Counted from the first letter of the stretch, positions 20,772 through 30,700 are shown. The stretch: DNA of 64,000 nt from Mesomycoplasma molare (GCF_024918955.1 NZ_CP103423.1:310001-374000); one strand, 5' to 3'. The notes: generated by a model not told the origin, from the sequence alone. Numbers and translations are program-made.

Positions 20772-21073
20772 TCCCCAATCTATTTCAATTAAATATTTGT
20801 CCTATCTTACTGTTAAACTTTAAATGTAATAAACTTATATATAAATAACGAAAATATCTATTATTATTTATTCTTACCGAATAAATAATATTTATGCAAC
20901 ATGTTTTGGACTATATAAAAACCAATATGCAAAATAGGACTAATATTTAATTAAAATCGAATATTAAAAAATACTAATTTCAAATTAGCTTAATAATTCT
21001 TGCATTTAAAAACAAAATACTTTAACTTATTCTTACCGAAGCTTTAACTTATACATTTCCAAATTAGCTTATA
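20772..21073. other. Candidate oriT/origin region upstream of the relaxase
   Basis: No gene fits here. It holds a perfect 12-bp inverted repeat, TATTATTTATTC-TTACC-GAATAAATAATA (20862-20890); a second copy of its core TTATTCTTACCGAA at 21027-21040; an outer pair GTCCTAT (20799) / ATAGGAC (20934); and a direct repeat CAAATTAGCTTA at 20981 and 21060. A hairpin with a short loop beside the relaxase gene is the usual layout of oriT; iteron-like repeats could equally mark a replication origin. Confidence 0.55.
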
Positions 21074-21814
21074 TTACAAACTAAAAGTTTGAACTGTTTT
21101 TTTGTTAATTAAATGATAAGTTTTAAAAATCCCTCTATTAGTAACTTTTCTAAAAAAGGTTATTGAAATATTAAAAAAAGTTAATAGAAAATTTTTCAAT
21201 TTTAAATTTTTAATCATTCTAGATATTAAACTTTTTTTCAAATTAAATGAATAAAAAAAGTTAAATGTGAAAGATGCTTGCTTTTCTTTTTCAATAGTTA
21301 AAATAGTGCACTCTTGTTCTATCCAATTAGAATCAGTTGTTTTTAATTGTCATGCACATATCTCATTTATTTTTTTAGTTTTTTTGTAACTAATATTTTT
21401 TGAATTTTTAGAACTCAAAAAAATTATTGAGCGTATAAATAAAATTTGGTTTGCACTAAATTTATCATTTTGGAAAAAATGTAAAATTTCATTTTTGTGA
21501 ATTTTGGAATATTGATTTTTACCAGAATTAAATATTTTAACTTTCACAAAAATTTCATTATTTTCTACTTTTATAAATTTCATTTTTTTCAAGTCATTTA
21601 TCGCTTGATAAAAACTTGATTTAGCTAAATTAATCCCTTCGTCATTTAATAGTTTTCAAATTGTAAAGATTGAACATTTTTTAGATTTTATTTTTCTTAA
21701 AATTTCAACAATTAAAATTAGTAAAACTCAGCTATTTTTCTTAGAACTAATTTTTTGTAAAATTCAATTATCTAAGTAAAATCATTTTTTCCTTCTGCTT
21801 AAAATTTTTTCCAT
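21074..21814 (-). CDS. Winged-helix DNA-binding protein, possible replication initiator
   Basis: 246 residues beginning MEKILSRRKKWFYLDNWILQ. Residues about 50-85 (CSIFTIWKLLNDEGINLAKS and the following helix) have a helix-turn-helix pattern with a wing (MKFIKVENNEIFV). The protein is very basic (calculated by eye). It is the first gene of the element's minus-strand series and lies beside the origin-like block, so it may be a Rep-type initiator or the element's regulator. The start at 21814 is preceded by AAAGGAATGTGAT; that leader is half of an inverted repeat ATCACATT/AATGTGAT, suggesting self-control. Confidence 0.65.
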
Positions 21815-21852
21815 ATCACATTCCTTTTTTGAAATTATTTTAAAAATGTGAT
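21815..21852. promoter_or_regulatory. Inverted repeat ATCACATT/AATGTGAT with divergent promoter
   Basis: An 8-bp inverted repeat with 22 bases between arms flanks the ribosome site of the winged-helix gene. In the plus direction TTGAAA (21829), a 17-base spacer and TAAAAT (21852) form a good promoter that overlaps the right arm. A repressor bound here would touch both directions. Confidence 0.5.
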
Positions 21853-21863
21853 AAAATTTAATT

Positions 21864-21900
21864 GGTCATTTGTTTTCGCTTTTCGCGGAAACTTTTTTTT
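21864..21900 (+). terminator. Strong terminator shortly after a plus-strand promoter
   Basis: Stem GTTTTCGC/GCGGAAAC (one G-T pair), 5-base loop, then eight T at 21893-21900. The promoter at 21829-21857 would start an RNA only about 40 nt before the end of this hairpin, so either a tiny RNA is made or the hairpin shields the element from outside transcription. Confidence 0.6.
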
Positions 21901-22275
21901 ATCCCATTTTTAATTTTGATTAAAATGAAATTTTGATTAAGTTAGATTTTTATTTTTAGAACGAGTTAATAAAAAATTCCAACCCTTTACGAGTTGGAAT
22001 TTTTCGACTCCAGAATTTTGAACTGACTCAATAAATATTAATTAAAACTATTAAAAATTACAAGATTATTACAAGAAAATAATGAAAGGGTCGAAAAATT
22101 TCGCCCCATAATTTTTATTAACTTCATTAATAAAAACCGCTTTACAAGCGGAATTAAAAGAAGGGGATATCCCCTTCACTCCTTTAATAGTAAACAGGGA
22201 GTATAAAATATTATAAATTGTAGTACAATGTTTTTATAATAAAAACTACTGGTGCACTTCAATTTGCATTTTAGG
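21901..22275. other. Hairpin-rich non-coding boundary region
   Basis: I find no gene in these 375 bases. Perfect stems are AATTCCAAC/GTTGGAATT (21975-22001, with T-run), CCGCTT/AAGCGG (22137-22151), GAAGGGGAT/ATCCCCTTC (22160-22177) and GTTTTTAT/ATAAAAAC (near 22228-22245). GAATTTTTCGAC at about 21997 is also inverted as GTCGAAAAATTT at about 22090. The junction between mobile element and chromosome should lie here. Confidence 0.55.
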
Positions 22276-22309
22276 AAAAAACAGATGTTAAAAAACATCT
22301 GTTTTTTTA
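22276..22309 (-). terminator. Terminator of rnpB (bidirectional hairpin)
   Basis: Stem ACAGATGTT/AACATCTGT with A-run on one side and T-run on the other, working on either strand. It lies 17 bases beyond the 3' end of RNase P RNA. Confidence 0.8.
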
Positions 22310-22325
22310 CAACTAAAAGTTGTTT

Positions 22326-22616
22326 GTGCATCTATAAGCCGCGTTCTGTACTTTAAAAAAGCGTCAATTATTTATCTAGATTTATAAAAATCTCTCTATT
22401 TTTATTCATTTCTAAAAATAAAGTTCCCCTACCTTTATTTGGGTTTCTAGCTCATGGAGTTTACCGCGTTTCACCTTAATTAAATAAGCTCGTCTCTGTG
22501 GCACTTGTCGTCTAGGCTTGGATTTATTAGATCCAACATGAACACTACTATCATCTCAGATAGTGCTAGCGCGGACTTTCCTCTACAATTTAATTGCAGC
22601 AATTGACCGATGCATA
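22326..22616 (-). ncRNA. rnpB: RNase P RNA
   Basis: On the minus strand the RNA contains the universal core elements GAGGAAAGTCCGCGC near the 5' end, the GTGAAACGCGGTAAACTCC region, and ACAGAACGCGGCTTATAG at the 3' end. The ends TGCATC and GATGCA pair as helix P1. Length of about 290 nt is short, as in mycoplasma type B RNAs. The catalytic RNA cuts the 5' leader from tRNA precursors. It has its own terminator and is divergent from the competence genes. Confidence 0.95.
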
Positions 22617-22700
22617 TTTTATTTTAACAAATAAAGAGAAAAAACCTATTTTTTTCTTTTCTGTAAAAATAAAAAGAAAAAAGAAATATTAAATATAAAA

Positions 22701-23183
22701 ATGATTAAAAAAATAAAATTAATAATATTTATTTTACTTATTGTGTCAATTTCTAGTGGAGCTTTTTTATTTTTTAAACAAGAACAAAAACAAATTGAAC
22801 AATCACAAACTATTTTTATAAAAGTATCAGGGGCTGTAAATTATAGTGGAGTTTTACCTTTTAAAAAAGGAGTTAAGTTAAGGGAAGTATTTTTCAAATT
22901 TTTCCTTAAATCAAATGCTGATATTTCTTCTTTTGACTTGGAAGAAAAAATATTTGAAAATAAAAATTTTTTTATTCAAGAAAAGAAAGAAAATAAGAAA
23001 AGTATTCTTGATGTAAATGAAAAAGATCTAGAAAAAATTTCAATCAGAGAAAAGATTATTGTTAAATTAATGGAATTTATTTTAAAAAACAAAGGAAATA
23101 AAGTAACATGAGAGGATTTTTTAAAAATACCAGGAATTGGGGAAAAAACTTTAAACCTTTTAAAGAAAGAATTCACTATTTAA
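22701..23183 (+). CDS. comEA: ComEA-like DNA-binding protein
   Basis: 160 residues. One N-terminal transmembrane helix (LIIFILLIVSISSGAFLFF), a SLBB-like stretch (IFIKVSGAVNYSGVLPFKKG), and a C-terminal helix-hairpin-helix (FLKIPGIGEKTLNLLKKEF). ComEA binds double-stranded DNA outside the membrane and passes it to ComEC. The C-terminus overlaps the likely start of comEC. Nothing else of a competence pilus is seen nearby. The TGA Trp at 23109 leads into the HhH motif. Confidence 0.8.
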
Positions 23184-24481
23184 TTTGTTATATAATTTAT
23201 TTTATCTTTTCAATTTTAACTTTTTTATTTAAGATATACTCTTTTTCTTTAGTGAATTTTTCGATACTTATCCTTTTCTTGATAAAGAGAGAATACAAAA
23301 AAATTTGAATTCTAATTATTATTAGTTGTTTTTCTTTTTTAAAAATATATATGGATGAACAAATTCTAGAAAACGAGGAAATTGATATTAGTAATATAAA
23401 GTTTACTAAAGTCGCAAAAAATAATTATATATTTTTAATTAATGGAAAAAATGTATTAATACAAAATTACAATATAGAAGAAAATTATAGTTATATTTTA
23501 AAAGGAAAAATATCAAAAATTGAATATAAAAATTACAAATTATCATGATATTTGTTTTTAAAATCTAAAAATATTGTTTATGAAATGAAGTCAATAGAAT
23601 TTATAAATAAATTTAGTAGAATAGATAATATTTTGTTTAGGATTAAAAATTTTATTTCTTCAGGTAAAGAAAATTATAAAAAAATTATTCCTTTACTACT
23701 TATATCGGAAAACAATTATGATCAAAGTTCAGTTGTTGAAAAATTAAAGTCAATATCTATTTATCATCTTTTTGTTATATCAGGCTTTCACATCACTTTA
23801 ATTAGTAAATTACTTAAAAAAATACTCACTTTTATAAAACTAGATTTTTTTTATAGTCTTTTTATTTGAATCTTATTTGTTTTATTTTACTTACTCATTT
23901 TAAACTTTGCTATTTCTGCACTTAGGGCATTTATTTTTCTTTTATTTTTAGAAATAAACGGAAAATTGTTAAAAAATAAATTCTCAAAAATAGAAATTTT
24001 ACTTTTTACAGCTTTATTATTTATATTTGTAAATTTTTATATCATATTTTCCTTCTCTTTTATTTTAACTTTTTTGATAACTTTGAACATTTTATATATA
24101 CTAGAGTTTAATATAAAATCAAAATTATTAAATACCTTTTTTATAAGTTTTACTTCTAGCTTTTTGAGTTATTTTATTTTAAATCTAACTAAAAAATACG
24201 ATTACAATGTTTTATCAACTTTTAATTCCATTATTTTCTCATGAATAGTTTCTTTATTTTATGCTATTTCAATTTTTTTAATCTTTTGAAAAGATTTTTT
24301 AAATTATTTAAGTTGACTTTTTTTAAAATTAATAGATTATTACATTAACTTCCAAGTTTTTTTGAAAATAAATTTAGATTTTTTATTTTTTTTAAATATA
24401 ATTTTTATATATTTTGTTAGCTTAGAATCTATAAGAATAAAAATTTTTAATAACTATAAAATTTTTACATATAAGGAGTAA
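23108..24481 (+). CDS. comEC: ComEC/Rec2-like competence membrane protein, short form
   Basis: 457 residues, highly hydrophobic with about eight to ten helices. HLFVISGFHITLI and NFAISALRAFIFLL are ComEC competence-domain motifs. B. subtilis ComEC is over 700 residues; here the C-terminal metallo-beta-lactamase domain is absent. It forms the membrane channel for single-stranded DNA entry. ATG at 23108 overlaps comEA by 76 bases; a later non-ATG start is possible. The stop overlaps the Shine-Dalgarno of holA (AAGGAG). Confidence 0.8.
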
Positions 24482-24482
24482 A

Positions 24483-25433
24483 GTGTATTTTTTTTACGGA
24501 AATGAAGAATTTTTAATAAATAAAGAAATTAAAAAAATAATTAATAAAAATAAAAATTATAAAGTAATTTACTTAAATGATAGTAGTGAAGAAGAAATTA
24601 TAGAAAAAATTAATGAAAAAAATTTATTTTCCGAAAAAGAAATAATAGTTATAAAAAATAAGGATTTTTTTTTAAAAAATAGCCCTAATTTTAATAATCA
24701 TATAAATGATTTTATAAACGAAAATAACAATAAAGATAAAATAGTAATTTTTTATTTAAACGTAGAAAAAACAGAGAAAAAAGTTTTTTCTAGTCACTTA
24801 TTTAAACTTCTTATTTCTTTACCGAATCGAAAACAATTTAATAAAATTAGTGATAAGGAAAAATCTGAATACATTAAAAAGATTGTTCAATTTAAAAATG
24901 GGAAAATAAGCGAAATTGATGCTATTAAACTTTCTTTAATTTTACCCAATGATCTTTATACAATTTCGTATGAAATAGATAAATTATTAAACTATGACAG
25001 TGAAATTAATTCAGAAAATATTGATAATTTAGCATATCATTTTAACCTTGAAAGCGATTTTGCTATAATAGATTCTCTTTTAAAAATGGATTATTTCGAA
25101 ATGAAAAGTACTTTTTTAAAAAAAATTTCACAAGGAATAGGTGTTAATAATTTGATATCACAAATATTTTCGTTTTTAAACATAATTTTTGCATCTAATT
25201 TGTATAAAGATAAAAAAATGGATGATAAAACTTTATCGGAAATAATAAACGTTCATCCATTTAGATTAAAGAAAGCGAAAGAATTTTTAAAGAAAAATAA
25301 TATAGAAATAATAAATAAAATGATATCAAAATTATCAGAAATAGATTTCAATATAAAAAATGGTACATTAAAAGAAGAAGAGGGGTTTGAAAAATTTTTG
25401 TTTTTAATTTTTGAATTAAATAACAAATTTTAA
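24483..25433 (+). CDS. holA: DNA polymerase III delta subunit
   Basis: 316 residues, starting GTG with AAGGAGTAAA just before. The N-terminus MYFFYGNEEFLINKEIKKII is the usual HolA beginning. Mid-protein, LSLILPNDLYTISYEIDKLL and ESDFAIIDSLLKMD match the family's order. It opens and loads the sliding clamp as part of the clamp-loader. HolA next to comEC is the classical Firmicutes order, kept here. Length is near the usual 330. Confidence 0.88.
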   Translation: MYFFYGNEEFLINKEIKKIINKNKNYKVIYLNDSSEEEIIEKINEKNLFSEKEIIVIKNKDFFLKNSPNFNNHINDFINENNNKDKIVIFYLNVEKTEKKVFSSHLFKLLISLPNRKQFNKISDKEKSEYIKKIVQFKNGKISEIDAIKLSLILPNDLYTISYEIDKLLNYDSEINSENIDNLAYHFNLESDFAIIDSLLKMDYFEMKSTFLKKISQGIGVNNLISQIFSFLNIIFASNLYKDKKMDDKTLSEIINVHPFRLKKAKEFLKKNNIEIINKMISKLSEIDFNIKNGTLKEEEGFEKFLFLIFELNNKF

Positions 25434-25438
25434 TTAAT

Positions 25439-26950
25439 ATGAAAAAAAATTATTATGAATTATTAACTAATAGATTTTATGATTCTAATAGTTCAGGAGT
25501 GGGTGATTACTTAGGAGTTGCTCTAAAAGAAGAATATTTTAATAATTTGGAAATAGATGAACTAATAATTCCGTCATTTTTAGATAATTATTCTGAAATA
25601 AAAGACAAAAAATTTATTAAACATCATTATGGAAGCATAGAAGATTTAAAAAATATGATTATGTTTTTTCATAAAAAAAGAAAAAAAGTGAATATGATTT
25701 TTGATTTTAAAAAATCTGATCTTTATTTTAAAAACTTAAAAAACTATGAAATAATATCAAATTTAGAAGATAATTATCCTTTAGAAAATATAAATAATAC
25801 TTTTTCCTTTTTTGTTGACAGTGAAGTAACTAAAATTATTGACTTAAAATGATTAAGATCTGAAAAAAAAGATAATTTTTTAAAAATAATAGAAATATAT
25901 TTATCTTTAGGTATTGATGGAATAGTATTTAAAAACATTTTGTATACAAATGAACCTAATTTAAAATTCGATACTAATTCACATATAATTATGAATAATT
26001 TAATAGAAAAAATAAAATATTTAGATAATAAGATTAAGTTATACGGAGTTTTAGATTTTTCATTTTTTAAACATTATCAGAAAAATAATTTTAAAAAATT
26101 TAAATTTGATGATTTTTTCTTCGATTTTTACTCTAATTATTGAATTGAAAAAAAATTTGATAATGAATTTAATAAAAAATATTCAGTCATTAGAAATTGA
26201 GTTTTTATTAGAAAAATGCTTTTATATAAAGAGAATTATGCCTTTATATTAAACAACGAACAATACGGGAGAATTTCTTCAAGATTGGCAGAAAATAGAG
26301 AAGATATAAACTTATTTAAAAAAATGCTTTTCGCAATTTTTATTTTAAATAATAAAAATGACTATTTTTTTCAAGGAGATGAAATAGGTCAAGAAAATAT
26401 TCATTTTCTTTCGCAGGAAGATTTGGGTGAAGATTTATTTAGTTACAAAAAAAGGTTATTAGAAGAAAAAGGTATAAATAAAGAGAATTTCTTTGCGAAT
26501 AGAAGTAAATTATCTAAAAACAATAATATGACTTCTTTTGCTTGAAATTCCGAAAAAGGAATGGGGTTTAATAAACAAGAAAAAAATTATTTCAAAAAAC
26601 CTATAGAATTTAAAAGTAATAATCTTACAAAAAATTTTAAAGATCCAAATTCTTTATTCAATTGAATCAAGGAATTACTATATTTTAAAAAAATGTTTTT
26701 CGAAGAAAGCGAAAAAATAAAGTGTACAAAAATTAATTTAAATTTTCCTAACCTTTCTGTATTAAAATACAAAATAATATTTTCTAAATGTGAATTTTTA
26801 ATTTTTATAAATTTATCAAAAAAAACTAAAAAAATATATGTTAATAGAAACAAATTTGAATTAAAAATAAATAGCTTAAAAGATAAAATAGAAGATAAAA
26901 GTATTTTAGAAATTTCTAAATATCAAGTTCTTTTGTTTCAAAAAAAATAA
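25439..26950 (+). CDS. GH13 (alpha-amylase family)-like protein, probable non-catalytic
   Basis: 503 residues. The start (YYELLTNRFYDSNSSGVGDYLGV) matches the opening motif of GH13 glucosidases, and FFQGDEIGQEN with WNSEKGMGF match late motifs. However, the strand that should carry the nucleophile Asp reads GIDGIVFKNI in place of the usual GxDGFRxD, so the catalytic Asp appears lost, and other catalytic residues are not evident. It may have become a binding or structural protein, or be a decaying gene with its frame kept. It starts five bases after holA. Four or more TGA Trp codons. Confidence 0.7.
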
Positions 26951-26984
26951 TTTTTTATTTATAACTAAATAATTAAAAAAATGC

Positions 26985-27083
26985 TATAATTTTTAACGTT
27001 ACTTATGTAACCATTCTAAAAAGGTTTAAAAACATTTATCTAATAAATGTACCTCAAAGATGAGCCAATATAAGGAGGACAAC
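26985..27083 (+). promoter_or_regulatory. Promoter and leader of rplU-rpmA
   Basis: Extended -10 TGCTATAAT ends at 26990. The leader of about 85 bases contains GGT...ACATTTAT-CTA-ATAAATGT-ACC (27024-27053), a clear hairpin, before AAGGAGG at 27072. Many Firmicutes have an L21 leader with an autoregulatory role; whether this is a form of it is not shown. Confidence 0.55.
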
Positions 27084-27383
27084 ATGTTTGCAATTATTAA
27101 AACTGGTGGAAAACAATTGATTGTTAAATCAGGAGATACTATTTTCATCGAAAAAATTAATGGAAACGAAGGTGATGTAGTTTCATTCGATGAAGTTCTT
27201 GTTTTAGATAACAAAGTAGGAACACCTTTTGTAAAAGGGGCAAAAGTTTCAGGTGTTATTGAAAAGCAAGGTAGAGCAAAAAAAATAGTTGTTTATCGTC
27301 ATAACGCTAAGTCAACTCATAAAAGAAAACTTGGTCACCGTCAACCATATACTCGTGTAAAAATTACTGAATTGAAAGGATAA
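27084..27383 (+). CDS. rplU: 50S ribosomal protein L21
   Basis: 99 residues, MFAIIKTGGKQLIVKSGDTI at the N-terminus and GHRQPYTRVKITEL at the C-terminus, diagnostic of L21. The ATG at 27084 follows AAGGAGGACAAC; the ATG 24 bases upstream has no ribosome site. It binds 23S rRNA and L20. Six bases separate it from rpmA. Confidence 0.97.
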   Translation: MFAIIKTGGKQLIVKSGDTIFIEKINGNEGDVVSFDEVLVLDNKVGTPFVKGAKVSGVIEKQGRAKKIVVYRHNAKSTHKRKLGHRQPYTRVKITELKG

Positions 27384-27389
27384 TTTAAA

Positions 27390-27647
27390 ATGGCAAAAAC
27401 CAAAGCAGGTGGTTCTACAAGAAACGGTAGAGATTCCATAGGTAGACGTCTAGGTGTTAAACTAAGTGATGGTCAGTTTGCAACCGCAGGAGCAATTATT
27501 TTTAGACAAAGAGGAACAAAAATTTTTCCTGGAAATAATGTTGGTCGTGGAAATGATGATACACTATTTGCATTAATAGATGGATATGTTAAATTTGAAA
27601 ACAAAAGAAACAGAAAAGTAGCTTCTGTTTATGAAACAAAAAACTAA
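27390..27647 (+). CDS. rpmA: 50S ribosomal protein L27
   Basis: 85 residues beginning [21 protein letters not shown]27's flexible N-terminus reaches the peptidyl transferase centre. In many Firmicutes L27 is made with a short extension cut by the protease Prp, encoded between rplU and rpmA. Here neither the extension nor a Prp gene is present, so the protein would be functional as made. Confidence 0.97.
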   Translation: MAKTKAGGSTRNGRDSIGRRLGVKLSDGQFATAGAIIFRQRGTKIFPGNNVGRGNDDTLFALIDGYVKFENKRNRKVASVYETKN

Positions 27648-27662
27648 AAAACAAAATCTAAG

Positions 27663-27700
27663 ATAACTAGATTATTAATCTAGTTATTGTTTTTATTTAT
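27663..27700 (+). terminator. Terminator after rpmA
   Basis: Perfect 11-bp stem ATAACTAGATT/AATCTAGTTAT with 3-base loop and a T-rich tail. Confidence 0.85.
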
Positions 27701-27714
27701 TTTTTTACATTAAA

Positions 27715-27722
27715 TGGTATAA
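27715..27722 (+). promoter_or_regulatory. -10 element before rpoB
   Basis: TGGTATAAT, an extended -10, about 70 bases before the rpoB start; the leader ends in AAAGGGGAAAA. The -35 is not clear. Confidence 0.5.
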
Positions 27723-27790
27723 TTCCATAACTATTTATATATTAAAAATATATAAAAAGTTAAATTGCTTATTTAAATTAAAGGGGAAAA

Positions 27791-30700
27791 ATGGAAAGTA
27801 AATTTAAAATTCGAAAATTTGGTCCAGTTACAGAAAGAAGAGACTATTCAAAAACAAAAAGAACATTGGAAACTCCTGATTTTTTAGAAATACAAAGAAA
27901 CTCTTTTAATTGATTTTTAAAAGAAGGGTTAGATGAGTCTTTAAATAAAATTTATCCTATAGTTTCTACAAATGGTAAGATTGAAATTCAATATATACCA
28001 GGTTCTGTTAGAGTGGAAATACCTAAAGATGAATTTAAAGCTATAAAAGAAGCTAAACAAAAAGGTACTTCTTTTACTGGAAAAATTATAGCTTCATTAA
28101 GAAAGCACACTGTAGAAACGGGAGAAATTGATGAAAGCTCCGATATTATTTACGGTGACATTCCTTTAATGACTAGTGGTGGAACCTTTATAATTAACGG
28201 ATCAGAAAAGGTTATTGTTGCTCAATTGATAAGATCAGCCGGTGCTTATTTTGGAAGAAATGTTCGTAATAAACAAGCTGATGATTTGTTCAATAAAGTT
28301 GAAATAATTCCTCAACTAGGATCATGAATTGAAATTTTCCATAGGGTAACAGGGAATAGTGTCGATACTGTAAAAATCAGAATAGATAAACATAAGAACA
28401 TAGGTCTTATTACTTTTTTAAATGCTTTAGGTTTACAAAAAGAAACCATAACTAAATTATTTGGAAAATCATCAGTTTTAGAAGAATCATTAAGAAAAGA
28501 AAAAACTTTTTCAACAAAAGAAAATTCCGAATTAATATATAGAATAATTAGAAGAGGGGATAGAATTACAGAAGAAGCTATCAATAATTTAATTCCTTTA
28601 ACTCTATTTAATGATAGAAGATATAACTTGTCTAAAACTGGTAGATATATGATAAATAGAAAGTTAAATCTTGTGGAAAGAATTTTAGAAACATATCTAG
28701 CAGAAGATTTGATTTCAAAAGAAGGGCAAGTTTTATATAAAAAAGAAACATTTATTACACCAAAAATTGCACTTGAAATTCAGTCACAATTTGATAAGGG
28801 GATTTTGGAAACAGTTGATATTCCAGATATAACTGAAGAAGTTTACGGAAAACAACTAGAAAACAACAAAGAATTATATAAAAGAACAAAAGTTGCAATG
28901 GTTAAGGTTTGACCAAATAAAAGATCAATGGAATTAGAGAAAGAACCTAATTTAATAATAGCTAATGATCCTACCTCAACAGAAATGCATCTATTAATTT
29001 CTGATATAATTGCAACCATTTCATATTATTTTAATTTAATTGATAATTTAGGTAAAGAAGATGATCCAGATTCACTTGTAAATAAAAGAGTGGTTGGAGT
29101 TGGAGAATTATTACAAAACAAATTTATCATTGGGTTAACAAAACTAGAAAAACATGCTAAAGAAAAATTATCCACAAAAGAAATGGATAAAATTACACCT
29201 AAAAGCATTAATAATAACAAACCTATATATAACCAATTTAAAACATTTTTCAACTCTTCAAAATTATCACAATTTATGGATCAAATAAATCCTTTAGCGG
29301 AAATAGCTAATAAAAGAAGAGTAACTTCTTTAGGACCTGGTGGTCTTAATAGAGATACAGCGCAATTTGAAGTGCGTGATGTTCATGCAACACATTACGG
29401 AAGAATTTGTCCTATTGAAACACCAGAAGGGCAAAATATTGGGTTGATTTTAAATTTAGCTTCATATTCTAAAGTTGATGACTATGGTTTTATTCAAACA
29501 CCTTATTATGCAGTTGAAGATGGTATTGTAAATTACGATAAAGTTCATTGAATGACAGCTGTTCAAGAATACGGATTTAAATTCGCACAATCTTCAATAA
29601 CAGTTGATGATGATAATAGAATTATAGATGAGACTATAACAGTAAGAAAAGATCATGAATTTTTAATTGTAAAACCAGAAGAAGTTGATTATATCGAAGT
29701 TTCTTCAAAACAAATGACTTCTATTGCATCTAGCACAATTCCTTTTCTAGAAAATGACGATGCGAACCGTGCATTGATGGGTGCTAACATGCAAAGACAA
29801 GCTGTTCCTTTAATTGAATCTGAATCTCCTTTTGTTGGAACAGGAAGTGAGTATGATGTAGCAAAATATGCTGCAACTAATTTAAGAGCAAAAAAATCTG
29901 GTGAAGTTATTTTCGTTGATTCACAACAAATAAAAATAAAAAGTGAAGACAAAAATGAAATAATTACTTACAATTTAAGAATTTTTGAAAGATCAAATCA
30001 AGGTACAGTAATTAATCAAAAACCAATAGTGAAACTTGGTGAAAAAGTTTATCAAGGCCAATTAATTTGTGATGGTCCATCAACAAAAAATGGTGAATTA
30101 GCTTTAGGTAAAAATATTCTAGTTGCATTTACAACATGACAAGGATATAACTTTGAGGATGCTATTATAATAAGTGAAAAACTTGTTAAAGATGATGTAT
30201 TTACTTCTATTCATATTGAAGAACAAACAATTCAATTTAGAGCTTCAAAAGCGGGAGATGATATTTTAACGACAGATATACCAAATGCTTCAGCTCGTTC
30301 TAAAAGACACTTGGATGAAAACGGAATTGTAAGAATAGGTTCTGAAGTTAATACTGGTGATATATTAGTTGGTAGAACAAGTCCAAAAGGAGAAGATAAT
30401 CCTACTCCAGAAGAAAAATTAATGAATGCAATCTTCGGAAATAAAGCATCTAATCAAAAAGATACTTCATTAAAAGTAAAAAATGGAGAAGGTGGAACAG
30501 TTATTGATGTTCAAATTTTATCTCGTTCACAAGGTGATAGTTTAGAAGACGGTATTGATAAAATTGTAAAAGTATTTATCGCTCAAAAGAGAAAAATTAA
30601 AGTCGGTGATAAAATGGCTGGTCGTCATGGTAATAAAGGTGTTATTTCTTTAGTTTTACCAGTTGAAGATATGCCTTATTTAGAAGATGGTACACCAATA

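Larger units (their letters stand above)
1..21900 (-). mobile_element. Integrative conjugative element (left end outside window)
   Basis: A run of about 22 genes, all on the minus strand, carries a full conjugation and DNA-processing set: relaxase, SSB, topoisomerase I, VirD4-type coupling ATPase, VirB4-type ATPase, VirB6-like membrane protein, pilin-like protein and ParA. The order pilin, VirB6, VirB4, small protein, large surface protein is that of known mycoplasma ICEs. The right limit is placed between the last element gene and the chromosomal rnpB at 22.3 kb; the left limit lies before base 1. No integrase or DDE transposase is seen, so insertion mode is unknown, and an integrated plasmid cannot be excluded. 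Confidence 0.85.

Noticed and set aside
22160-22177. 18-base perfect palindrome as an insertion-sequence end
   Set aside because: No transposase gene and no second copy are seen in the window; it is noted only as part of the hairpin cluster.
27060-27083. Upstream ATG start of rplU
   Set aside because: The AAGGAGG is downstream of it, and L21 begins MFAIIKTGGKQ.
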